Origin: JBCBWG01 sp964579305
GTDB lineage: Bacteria > Pseudomonadota > Alphaproteobacteria > Rhizobiales > Hyphomicrobiaceae
Assembly: GCA_964579305.1 (NCBI GenBank)
Contig: CAZOGY010000092.1
Span: 1 to 14,629 of the forward strand
DNA: 14,629 nucleotides
Direction of reading: 5' to 3'
Shown: piece after piece, positions 6,349-12,752 of the stretch
Position numbering within the stretch: position 1 is the first letter of the stretch
Layout of the letters: the number at the start of each line of letters is the position of its first letter
Program-made: the position numbers and the translations under genes
Notes under the pieces: generated by a model
What the model was told of the DNA's origin: nothing
Database searches by the model: none
The model's input: only the letters and a program-made list of their open reading frames with translations

Positions 6349-6762
6349 TCACACGCCCAGGCGCGTGACCACACGGGTTTTAATCGGCAACTTAGCCGCG
6401 CCCAGTCGCAGCGCTTCGCGCGCAACGTCTTCAGGCACGCCGTCGAGTTCAAACATGATCCGGCCGGGGTGAACGCGCGCGACCCAACGGTCCGGCGAGC
6501 CCTTACCCTTACCCATGCGAACCTCGGCTGGCTTTGCTGAGACCGGCAGGTCGGGGAAGATGCGGATCCAAACGCGGCCGGCGCGTTTCATGTGGCGGGT
6601 GATGGCCCGGCGCGCAGCTTCGATCTGGCGCGCAGTGATGCGCTCAGGTTCGACGGCTTTCAAGCCGTAGGACCCGAAATTGAGCGACGTCCCGCCTTTG
6701 GCTGTACCGCTGATGCGGCCCTTGTGCGCCTTGCGAAACTTCGTGCGTTTCGGTTGCAGCAT
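6349..6762 (-). CDS. rplP: 50S ribosomal protein L16
   Basis: L16 binds between the A site and the central protuberance and helps organise the peptidyl transferase centre. The product is 137 residues, as usual. MLQPKRTKFRKAHKGR, the LKAVEPERITARQIEAARRAITR helix, WIRIFPDLPVSAKP and VRMGKGKGSPDRWVA are conserved. Arg82 in RMGKGKG corresponds to the arginine hydroxylated by RoxA/YcfD in E. coli. The ATG at 6760-6762 lies 84 bases after rpsC, a gap that contains an inverted repeat (6784-6822). Confidence 0.97.
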   Translation of the reverse strand: MLQPKRTKFRKAHKGRISGTAKGGTSLNFGSYGLKAVEPERITARQIEAARRAITRHMKRAGRVWIRIFPDLPVSAKPAEVRMGKGKGSPDRWVARVHPGRIMFELDGVPEDVAREALRLGAAKLPIKTRVVTRLGV

Positions 6763-6783
6763 CGTCCCGACCTCAAACTCTAT

Positions 6784-6822
6784 GCGGTCATACCAGGCCC
6801 GGATGATGGCTGGCCTGACCGC
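6784..6822 (-). repeat. Inverted repeat in the rpsC-rplP gap
   Basis: The transcribed strand can pair GCGGT-CAGGCC with GGCCTG-(GTATG bulge)-ACCGC, that is 6 + 5 bp with a 5-base bulge and a 12-base loop. No U-run follows. It could be an RNA processing or protein-binding element, or chance in GC-rich sequence. Confidence 0.5.
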
Positions 6823-6846
6823 GCGATCTCAATCTGTGCGGCGCGC

Positions 6847-7566
6847 TTAGCGGTCCGCGTTCTGACGACGACGGCCACCGCCGCCACCACCGCGTTCTTG
6901 CATTTCCGTTGCGCGGCGTTCGGAGGCCATCGGGTCGTGTTCCATGATCTCGCCTTTGAAGATCCAGACCTTGATCCCGATGATGCCGTAGGCCGTGCTG
7001 GCTTCGGCGAAGCCGTAGTCGATGTCGGCGCGAAGCGTGTGCAGCGGCACACGGCCCTCGCGGTACCATTCCGTCCGTGCGATCTCCGCCCCGCCGAGGC
7101 GGCCCGCGCAGTTGATGCGCACGCCAAGAGCGCCAATGCGAAGTGCGGATTGCACCGCGCGTTTCATCGCCCGGCGGAACGCGACACGCCGTTCCAGCTG
7201 CTGTGCGATGCCTTCTGCAATCAGCGTGGCGTCGACGTCAGGATTGCGGATTTCAACAATGTTCAGGTGAACATCAGCATCCGTGAGACGCGCGAGTTGC
7301 CCGCGCAATTTTTCGATGTCGGCGCCCTTTTTGCCGATCAAAACACCCGGGCGCGCGGTGTGGACCGTCACGCGACATTTTTTGTGCGGGCGCTCAATCA
7401 CGACCTTGGAAATGCCGGCCTGACGCTGCTGTTTGAGGATGTGTTTGCGCAGAGCGCGATCCTCGTGCAGCAGGCGACCATACTCACCCGTGCCAGCAAA
7501 CCAGCGGCTGTCCCAGGTGCGATTGATGCCCAGGCGCAGGCCAATTGGGTTGACTTTCTGTCCCAT
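6847..7566 (-). CDS. rpsC: 30S ribosomal protein S3
   Basis: S3 lies at the mRNA entry of the small subunit and, with S4 and S5, has helicase activity on mRNA. The product is 239 residues. MGQKVNPIGLRLGINRTWDSRWFA is the typical start. A KH domain follows, with the GxxG loop GKKG at residues 78-81. The C-terminal domain contains AQQLERRVAFRRAMKRAV and GVRINCAGRLGGAEIARTEWYREGRVPLHTLRADIDYG. The end is a Gly/Arg-rich tail (ERGGGGGGRRRQNADR). The ATG at 7564-7566 is 3 bases after the rplV stop, a sign of coupled translation. Confidence 0.97.
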   Translation of the reverse strand: MGQKVNPIGLRLGINRTWDSRWFAGTGEYGRLLHEDRALRKHILKQQRQAGISKVVIERPHKKCRVTVHTARPGVLIGKKGADIEKLRGQLARLTDADVHLNIVEIRNPDVDATLIAEGIAQQLERRVAFRRAMKRAVQSALRIGALGVRINCAGRLGGAEIARTEWYREGRVPLHTLRADIDYGFAEASTAYGIIGIKVWIFKGEIMEHDPMASERRATEMQERGGGGGGRRRQNADR

Positions 7567-7569
7567 GGA

Positions 7570-7965
7570 TCAGGCTCCCGCGCTTTCGGCTTCCGGCCGG
7601 ACTTCGCGCACGACAACCGTCAGTTGCGCGAACGGCTTCTGGATCCCGGAGGCGCGGCCGCGACCGCGGGCATGGAAGCGTTTCATGACCAAGTTCTTGC
7701 CAACGTAGGCCTCAGCAACGACCAGATCGTCGGGGTCGAGACCATGATTATTCTCTGCGTTCGAAATCGCGCTGAGCACCGTTTTGCGGACGTCCTGGGC
7801 AATTCGCTTGCGCGAGAATTCCAGGTCGGCCAACGCGCGATCAACTTTCTTGCCGCGGATGAGTGCCGCAACCAGGTTCAGCTTCTGCGGTGAAACCCGC
7901 AGATTGCGCGTCACCGCTTGTGCCTCATTCTCCGCCAAGACGCGGGGCCGTGCCGGTTTGCCCAT
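7570..7965 (-). CDS. rplV: 50S ribosomal protein L22
   Basis: L22 lines the narrow part of the nascent peptide tunnel with L4; changes in its loop give macrolide resistance in many bacteria. The product is 131 residues, slightly over the usual 110-126. The core AVTRNLRVSPQKLNLVAALIRGKKVDRALADLEFSRKR and SAISNAENNHGLDPDDLVV is clear. The tunnel-lining beta hairpin is at about residues 94-119 (KRFHARGRGRASGIQKPFAQLTVVV), with no visible deletion. The ATG at 7963-7965 has GAGG close upstream. It lies 60 bases after rpsS and 3 bases before rpsC. Confidence 0.97.
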   Translation of the reverse strand: MGKPARPRVLAENEAQAVTRNLRVSPQKLNLVAALIRGKKVDRALADLEFSRKRIAQDVRKTVLSAISNAENNHGLDPDDLVVAEAYVGKNLVMKRFHARGRGRASGIQKPFAQLTVVVREVRPEAESAGA

Positions 7966-8025
7966 GTCCTCATCTCCGATCCTGCCGGCGCCGCGGGATG
8001 GACGCGCGCCAGCGATAGCTTTGTT

Positions 8026-8301
8026 TTAGCGTTTCGACTTCTTGTCAGCGCCGTGCCCGTAATAGGTGCGGGTCGGCGCGAACTCTCCGAACTTGTGGCC
8101 GATCATGTCTTCGGTGACGCTGACCGGAATGTGCTTTTGGCCGTTGTAGACCCCGAAGGTGAGGCCGACGAATTGCGGCAAGATCGTTGAGCGGCGCGAC
8201 CAGATCTTGATGACCTCGTTGCGGCCGGAATCGCGGACCTTTTCGGCCTTCTTCAAAATGTGGCCGTCGACGAACGGCCCTTTCCAAACGGAACGTGTCA
8301 C
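8026..8301 (-). CDS. rpsS: 30S ribosomal protein S19
   Basis: S19 forms a complex with S13 in the small-subunit head and contacts the A-site tRNA region. The product is 91 residues, the usual 91-93. MTRSVWKGPFVDGHILKKAEK at the start, IKIWSRRSTILPQFVGLTFGVYNGQKHIPV in the middle and GHKFGEFAPTRTYYGHGADKKSKR at the end are all family signatures. The start codon is GTG (8299-8301), with GGGAGA about 5 bases upstream; the family N-terminus requires this start. It is 26 bases after rplB. Confidence 0.97.
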   Translation of the reverse strand: MTRSVWKGPFVDGHILKKAEKVRDSGRNEVIKIWSRRSTILPQFVGLTFGVYNGQKHIPVSVTEDMIGHKFGEFAPTRTYYGHGADKKSKR

Positions 8302-8327
8302 GCGGGTCTCCCGGCGAAATGGAGCAC

Positions 8328-9149
8328 TTACTTGCTCTTGTGGCGGCTGCGGACAATGAACTTGTCCGTCGATTTATTGGAACGGGTGCGCACACCCTTG
8401 GCGATCTTGCCCCACGGCGTCTTGAAGATGCGGCCACCGTTGGTGCGGCCCCCGTTCGGGTGATCGATCGGGTTCATCTCGATGCCGCGTGTCTGCGGGC
8501 GCTTGCCGCGCCAACGGGCACGACCGGCCTTGCCGACCACGGTGTTGGAATGGTCCGGGTTGGACACGGCACCGACGGTCGCCATGCAGCTGGCGTTGAC
8601 GCGGCGCGTTTCGCCTGAGTTCAATTTCAAAATCGCCCAACTTCCATCGCGACCGACGAGTTGCACGTAGGCGCCAGCGGAACGCGCGATCTGGCCGCCG
8701 CGGCCGGGCTTCAACTCGACGTTGTGGATGATCGTGCCGATCGGAACGGAGGCCAGCGGCATGGCGTTGCCGGGTTTGACGTCGGCCTTGTCGCCAGCAA
8801 TGACCTTGTCGCCAACCGCAAGGCGTTGCGGCGCCAAGATGTATGCAAGCTCTCCGTCATCGTACTTGATCAGCGCGATGAACGCGGTCCGGTTCGGATC
8901 GTATTCGATACGCTCGACGGTGCCCACGACGTCGTGTTTGCGGCGCCGGAAGTCAACCTTGCGGTAGGTCTTCTTATGGCCACCGCCACGGTGACGCGAA
9001 GTGATCCGCCCCGCGTTGTTGCGGCCACCGGAGGACGACTTGCCCTCGGTCAGCATCTTGACCGGCTTGCCCTTCCAGAGCCCGCCGCGATCCACGATCA
9101 CGAGCTGACGCATGCCGGGCGATGTCGGTCGGAATGTCTTAAGTGCCAT
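8328..9149 (-). CDS. rplB: 50S ribosomal protein L2
   Basis: L2 is needed for subunit association and is close to the peptidyl transferase centre. The product is 273 residues, normal for the family. MALKTFRPTSPG, SSSGGRNNAGRITSRHRGGGHKKTYR, VERIEYDPNRTAFIALI and GQIARSAGAYVQLVGRDG are typical of alphaproteobacterial L2. The essential histidine (His229 in E. coli numbering without Met) is present as His230 in IDHP. Just after it the usual DHPHGGGEG reads DHPNGGRTN, two residues shorter over the loop. The rest of the C-terminus (TPWGKIAKG, RTRSNKSTDKFIVRSRHKSK) is normal. The ATG at 9147-9149 is 52 bases after rplW. Confidence 0.97.
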   Translation of the reverse strand: MALKTFRPTSPGMRQLVIVDRGGLWKGKPVKMLTEGKSSSGGRNNAGRITSRHRGGGHKKTYRKVDFRRRKHDVVGTVERIEYDPNRTAFIALIKYDDGELAYILAPQRLAVGDKVIAGDKADVKPGNAMPLASVPIGTIIHNVELKPGRGGQIARSAGAYVQLVGRDGSWAILKLNSGETRRVNASCMATVGAVSNPDHSNTVVGKAGRARWRGKRPQTRGIEMNPIDHPNGGRTNGGRIFKTPWGKIAKGVRTRSNKSTDKFIVRSRHKSK

Positions 9150-9201
9150 TGCTCTGCCTCAACATCTGCGAACCGCGCCGGGCGCGCCCGCAATTCAAGC
9201 G

Positions 9202-9498
9202 TCAGCCGGTCAGACCGGTCGTCACGTCGATGGAATGACCATCCTCCAGCGTCACGATCGCCTTTTTGACGTCGCCTTGCTGGCCGGGACGGCCGCGAAA
9301 CACCTTGCGCTTGCCCTTGCGGACGAGCGTGTTCACCGCTTTCACCTTGACCTTGAACAGCTGTTCAACAGCTTCCTTGATCTTCGGCTTGGTGGCGTCC
9401 TTGCGGACATTGAAGATCACCTGGTTATGCTCGGAGGCCATGGTCGACTTTTCCGAGATGACCGGCGCAACGATCACGTCGTAGATATCCATCTTCAT
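9202..9498 (-). CDS. rplW: 50S ribosomal protein L23
   Basis: L23 is at the tunnel exit and docks trigger factor and SRP. The product is 98 residues, the usual length. YDVIVAPVISEKSTMASEHNQVIFNVRKDATKPKIKEAVEQLFKVKVKAVNTL is the conserved core, followed by the basic KGKRKVFRGRPGQQGDVKKAIVTL. The ATG at 9496-9498 overlaps the rplD stop (ATGA), with GGAGG 10 bases upstream; a second in-frame ATG two codons later is possible. The overlap indicates coupling to rplD. Confidence 0.97.
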   Translation of the reverse strand: MKMDIYDVIVAPVISEKSTMASEHNQVIFNVRKDATKPKIKEAVEQLFKVKVKAVNTLVRKGKRKVFRGRPGQQGDVKKAIVTLEDGHSIDVTTGLTG

Positions 9499-10115
9499 TG
9501 GAACCGGGCCTCCAGTGCCTCGACCGCGGCCTTGGTCAACACCAATTTGTGGCGGCGCAGGATGTCGTAGACGTTGATGCCCTGAATGGTGAGGACATCT
9601 ACGTTTGGGATGTTGCGCGCTGCGCGTGCGAACTCGGGCTGCAGCTCCGCCCCGTCGACGATCAGGGCGTTGGAGATTTCGAGCTTGGCAAACTTGGCCA
9701 GCAGGTCCTTGGTTTTGCCGGTGTCCAAGGTGGCCTGGTCAACCACCACCAGTTCGCCAGACTTCGCCTTGGCCGACAGTGCGTGGCGAAGCGCCAGCGC
9801 GCGCACCTTTTTCGGCAGGTCGACCGCGTGGCTGCGCGGCTTGGGGCCGTGCGCCTTGCCGCCGCCGCGGAACTGCGGAGCCGCTTTGTTGCCGTGACGC
9901 GCGCCGCCCGTGCCTTTCTGGCGGTACATCTTTTTGCCAGTGACCTTCACCTCGGACCGGTCCTGGGAGTGGTGCGTACCGGCCATGCGCTTGAGAAGCT
10001 GATAGCGGACCATGCGATGCAAGATGTCGGCACGCGGCTCCAAACCATACACGGCATCGCTCAGGTCGAGCGTGCCGGCAGGCTCCGCATTCAATGTCGT
10101 GACACTGACTTCCAT
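9495..10115 (-). CDS. rplD: 50S ribosomal protein L4
   Basis: L4 binds 23S rRNA domain I and lines the peptide tunnel; in E. coli it represses its own S10 operon at both transcription and translation. The product is 206 residues. The long tunnel loop is visible (VTGKKMYRQKGTGGARHGNKAAPQFRGGGKAHGPKPR), followed by the Rossmann-like core and the ending VYDILRRHKLVLTKAAVEALEARF. I start at the ATG at 10113-10115, 8 bases after GAGGAG (10124-10129). An in-frame GTG at 10122-10124 overlaps the rplC stop but sits directly on the binding site, so it is less likely. Its stop overlaps rplW. Confidence 0.95.
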   Translation of the reverse strand: MEVSVTTLNAEPAGTLDLSDAVYGLEPRADILHRMVRYQLLKRMAGTHHSQDRSEVKVTGKKMYRQKGTGGARHGNKAAPQFRGGGKAHGPKPRSHAVDLPKKVRALALRHALSAKAKSGELVVVDQATLDTGKTKDLLAKFAKLEISNALIVDGAELQPEFARAARNIPNVDVLTIQGINVYDILRRHKLVLTKAAVEALEARFQ

Positions 10116-10120
10116 CGCGA

Positions 10121-10843
10121 TCACTCCTCGCCGCCGGCGGCGGCACCTTCACCTGCGTCGGTCGAAACCGGCGGCTTAAACGCGCCTGGTGTCGGGGCCT
10201 CGGCAGGCAGCGCGCGCTTCACCGCGTCCTTGATCATCACCCAGTTCCCTTTGGAGCCGGGAACGGCACCCTTGATGAGCACGAGGCCGCGTTCGACATC
10301 GGTCCGCACCACTTCCAAGTTTTGCGTCGTGATACGCTCGGCGCCGTAGTGGCCGGCCATCTTTTTGCCCTTGAACACCTTACCGGGGTCCTGGCACTGA
10401 CCGGTCGAGCCATGTGCGCGGTGCGAGATCGACACACCGTGCGAAGCGCGCAGGCCGCCAAAGTTCCAACGCTTCATTGCGCCGGCGAATCCCTTACCCT
10501 GGCTGGTGCCGGTCACGTCGACAAACTGGCCCGGCACAAAGTGGTCGGCCGTCAACTCAGCGCCAACGTCGATCAAATTTTCTGGGCTTACGCGGAATTC
10601 GATGATCTTGCGTTTAGGCTCAACGTTTGCGATGGCGAACTTGCGCCGCTCCGGTTTGGAGGTGTGCTTGGGTTTGCGCTTGCCAGCGCCAAGCTGCAAC
10701 GCGGTGTAGCCATTGCGGTCGTCGGTCCGTTGACCGAGAACCTGGCAGCTTTCGATCTGAAGCACGGTCACAGGTATATGCTGCCCGTCGTCCAGGAAGA
10801 CGCGGGACATACCAATCTTGCGTGCAATCAAGCCAGAGCGCAT
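10121..10843 (-). CDS. rplC: 50S ribosomal protein L3 with C-terminal extension
   Basis: L3 starts large-subunit assembly at the 3' end of 23S rRNA and reaches to the peptidyl transferase centre. The product is 240 residues, longer than the 209 of E. coli. The extra is a C-terminal Pro/Ala/Glu/Gly tail after WVMIKDAVKRALP. MRSGLIARKIGMSRVF, the VDVTGTSQGKGFAGAMKRWNFGG segment and GSTGQCQDPGKVFKGKKMAGHYG are conserved. Gln149 corresponds to the glutamine methylated by PrmB in E. coli; residue 150 is Cys where Arg or Asn is usual. The ATG at 10841-10843 has a very strong AAGGAGGG (10852-10859). The stop is followed within 6 bases by the rplD start. Confidence 0.96.
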   Translation of the reverse strand: MRSGLIARKIGMSRVFLDDGQHIPVTVLQIESCQVLGQRTDDRNGYTALQLGAGKRKPKHTSKPERRKFAIANVEPKRKIIEFRVSPENLIDVGAELTADHFVPGQFVDVTGTSQGKGFAGAMKRWNFGGLRASHGVSISHRAHGSTGQCQDPGKVFKGKKMAGHYGAERITTQNLEVVRTDVERGLVLIKGAVPGSKGNWVMIKDAVKRALPAEAPTPGAFKPPVSTDAGEGAAAGGEE

Positions 10844-10851
10844 CTCGGCAA

Positions 10852-10859
10852 CCCTCCTT
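10852..10859 (-). promoter_or_regulatory. Very strong ribosome binding site of rplC
   Basis: The minus strand reads AAGGAGGG, 8 bases before the rplC ATG. It is the closest match to anti-Shine-Dalgarno in the window and fixes the start of L3. Confidence 0.85.
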
Positions 10860-10909
10860 GAAACCTGAACGTTCGGCGTATGCCGATGCCCAGGACCTCA
10901 AATTCACAT

Positions 10910-10927
10910 GCACCTGTCGCCAGGTGC
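10910..10927 (-). repeat. GNRA-capped hairpin in the rpsJ-rplC gap
   Basis: On the transcribed strand GCACCTG - GCGA - CAGGTGC gives a perfect 7 bp stem closed by a GCGA tetraloop of the stable GNRA class. It starts 13 bases after the rpsJ stop. No U-run follows. A smaller stem (TCGGC/GCCGA, 10873-10886) lies between it and rplC. Such structures between rpsJ and rplC could bind a ribosomal protein or be a processing site; this is inference. Confidence 0.7.
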
Positions 10928-10940
10928 GAACAGCTCTTGG

Positions 10941-11249
10941 TCAGAGCTTGATTTCCACGTCCACGCCTGCGGCCAGATCGAGCTTCATGAGCGCATCGAC
11001 CGTTTGCGGCGTTGGATCCACGATGTCGAGCAGGCGCTTGTGTGTGCGCATCTCGAACTGCTCGCGGCTCTTCTTGTCGATGTGCGGCGAGCGGTTGACG
11101 GTGAAACGCTCGATCCGGGTTGGCAGCGGGATCGGCCCGCGCACCTCGGCGCCCGTGCGTTTCGCAGTGTTGACGATCTCCAGCGTTGATGCATCGAGGA
11201 TGCGATGATCAAACGCCTTCAAGCGAATTCTGATGTTCTGGCCATTCAT
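10941..11249 (-). CDS. rpsJ: 30S ribosomal protein S10
   Basis: S10 is in the small-subunit head and also acts as NusE in transcription antitermination. The product is 102 residues, as usual. IRIRLKAFDHRILDAST, the loop VRGPIPLPTRIERFTVNRSPHIDKKSREQFEMRTHKRL and the ending DVEIKL are typical. The ATG at 11247-11249 is used; the ribosome binding site is weak (GGGA about 12 bases upstream). It is the first gene of the S10 operon, with 185 bases between it and tuf. A strong terminator in that gap (11380-11422) implies that rpsJ has its own promoter between about 11250 and 11379, but I could not assign one. Confidence 0.97.
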   Translation of the reverse strand: MNGQNIRIRLKAFDHRILDASTLEIVNTAKRTGAEVRGPIPLPTRIERFTVNRSPHIDKKSREQFEMRTHKRLLDIVDPTPQTVDALMKLDLAAGVDVEIKL

Positions 11250-11379
11250 GGCTGGGCGGTCCCGCTGTCAAAATCCCCTGCACGGTGCGCGGTGGCGCCC
11301 TAGTGCGTCGGTGTCGTTTGTCGTCCGTCACAGTGCGTCTGGCGGCAGCCGGGCACGAATTTGCCCGAAAGCAGCGCTC
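11250..11379 (-). promoter_or_regulatory. Presumed leader/promoter region of the S10 operon
   Basis: This 130-base stretch lies between the tuf terminator and rpsJ, so the S10 operon transcript should begin here. It contains a small hairpin with a 6 bp stem (11350-11367, CGGGCA/TGCCCG, 6-base loop). No -35/-10 pair with proper spacing is convincing. In E. coli the equivalent leader is the target of L4; no recognisable copy of that leader can be claimed here. Confidence 0.45.
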
Positions 11380-11422
11380 AAAAAATGTGCGCCCGGGCCG
11401 GCCGGCGGCCCGGGCGCACATT
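11380..11422 (-). terminator. Strong intrinsic terminator after tuf
   Basis: On the minus strand AATGTGCGCCCGGGCC pairs with GGCCCGGGCGCACATT, a perfect 16 bp stem that can extend by one more pair and leaves a 5-base loop. It is followed directly by a run of six T (11385-11380), which overlaps the last stem pairs. It begins 12 bases after the in-frame end of tuf (11435). This is the clearest regulatory site in the window and separates the str from the S10 transcript. Confidence 0.95.
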
Positions 11423-11434
11423 CATGTCGTCAAG

Positions 11435-12625
11435 CTACTCTTTGATGCTGGCGACAACGCCGGCACCAACCGTGCGGCCACCTTCGCGGATAGCGAAGCG
11501 CAGCTTTTCTTCCATCGCGATTGGCGTGATCAATTCGACGTCCATCGTCGCGTTATCGCCCGGCATCACCATTTCCGTGCCTTCAGGCAACGTGCACACA
11601 CCGGTCACGTCGGTCGTGCGGAAATAGAATTGCGGGCGGTAGATTGTGAAGATCGGCGTGAGCCGGCAGCCTTCTTACTTGGTCAAGATGTAAGCCTCGG
11701 CGACGAACTTCTTGTGCGGCGTGATCGAGCCGGGCTTGCAAAGGACCTGACCGCGCTGCACGTCTTCGCGGCCGATACCGCGCATCAGAGCGCCGATGTT
11801 GTCGCCAGCTTGGCCCTGATCGAGCAGCTTGCGGAACATCTCAACACCGGTGATCGTCGTCTTTTGCGTGTCGCGGATGCCGACGATCTCAACTTCCTCG
11901 CCGACTTTAACAATGCCGCGCTCGACACGACCCGTGACAACCGTACCGCGACCCGAGATCGAGAACACGTCTTCGATCGGCATCAGGAACGGCTGGTCAA
12001 CTGGCCGGTCCGGCGTCGGGATGTAGTCGTCAACGGCCTGCATCAGCTCAAGGAGTTTCTTGGCGCCGATTTCTTCATCGCGGCCTTCCAGCGCGGCCAA
12101 AGCCGAACCAGCGACGATCGGAATATCATCACCCGGGAAATCGTAGGACGACAGAAGTTCACGCACTTCCATTTCCACGAGTTCAAGCAGTTCCTCGTCG
12201 TCGACCTGGTCAACTTTGTTGAGGAACACAACGAGTGCCGGCACGCCAACCTGACGGGCGAGCAGGATGTGCTCACGCGTTTGCGGCATTGGGCCGTCGG
12301 CAGCGTTCACGACCAGGATCGCACCATCCATCTGAGCGGCGCCGGTGATCATGTTTTTCACGTAGTCGGCGTGGCCTGGGCAATCGACGTGCGCATAGTG
12401 CCGGTTGTCGGTTTCGTACTCGACGTGCGCAGTGGAGATCGTGATACCACGCTCTTTTTCTTCCGGTGCCTTGTCGATTTGATCGAACGCAACGGCCGCC
12501 GATTTGCCGGCGTCGGCAAGTACCTTGGTGATCGCCGCGGTCAGTGTCGTTTTGCCGTGGTCGACGTGGCCGATCGTGCCGATGTTGGCATGCGGCTTTG
12601 TGCGCTCAAACTTTTCCTTGGCCAT
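11435..12625 (-). CDS. tuf: Elongation factor Tu, interrupted by an in-frame TAA
   Basis: EF-Tu is the GTPase that delivers aminoacyl-tRNA to the ribosome. The full frame is 396 residues, the standard length. GTPase motifs: GHVDHGKT at 19-26, DCPGH at 81-85, NKVD at 136-139, SAL near 173-175. Domains 2 and 3 follow (GRGTVVTGRVERG onward). Codon 317 is TAA (11675-11677); the same frame then continues for 79 residues through YRPQFYFRTTDVTG and REGGRTVGAGVV to the stop at 11435-11437. No base is gained or lost. Around the stop, expected EEGGRHTPFFTNYR reads stop-EGCRLTPIFTIYR. The ATG at 12623-12625 has GAGGAG upstream. As it stands the product would lack most of domain 3. Confidence 0.95.
11675..11677 (-). 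other. In-frame TAA inside tuf
   Basis: Codon 317 of tuf is TAA where the family has Glu or Asp after ILTK. GAA to TAA is a single G-to-T change. The frame is intact on both sides. Several other non-consensus residues lie within 40 bases. Confidence 0.92.
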
Positions 12626-12709
12626 TGTTGGCTCTCCTCAGTTCATCTCAAAGACGGCGCCAGGTGCAACCTCGCCACCGGCTCATGGAGCGATCCGAAA
12701 GTCAGAAAC

Positions 12710-12740
12710 TTACCGCTAGGGCGCGGGGCCCAAGCGGCAA
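12710..12740 (-). repeat. Hairpin between fusA and tuf
   Basis: The transcribed strand reads TTGCCGCT, T, GGGC, loop CCCGC, GCCC, T, AGCGGTAA. This gives 8 bp (one G-U), a U-U mismatch and 4 bp more, with a 5-base loop. It starts 12 bases after the fusA stop and is followed by the weakly U-rich GTTTCTGACTTTC. It is not a classical terminator, but could be a partial terminator, RNase site or stability element that sets EF-Tu against EF-G levels. Confidence 0.7.
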
Positions 12741-12752
12741 GATGGGTTCAAA

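Noticed and set aside
6592..7893. 433-codon plus-strand open frame
   Set aside because: It is antisense across rplP, rpsC and rplV with no recognisable domain; a shadow of three real genes.
11266..11271. TTGACA as -35 box for rpsJ
   Set aside because: It is only 16 bases before the rpsJ ATG, so the -10 element would fall on the start codon; no suitable -10 is seen.
11435..11677. Frameshift in tuf
   Set aside because: The distance from the TAA to the true stop is exactly 80 codons and the C-terminus reads in the same frame, so it is a nonsense codon and not an indel.
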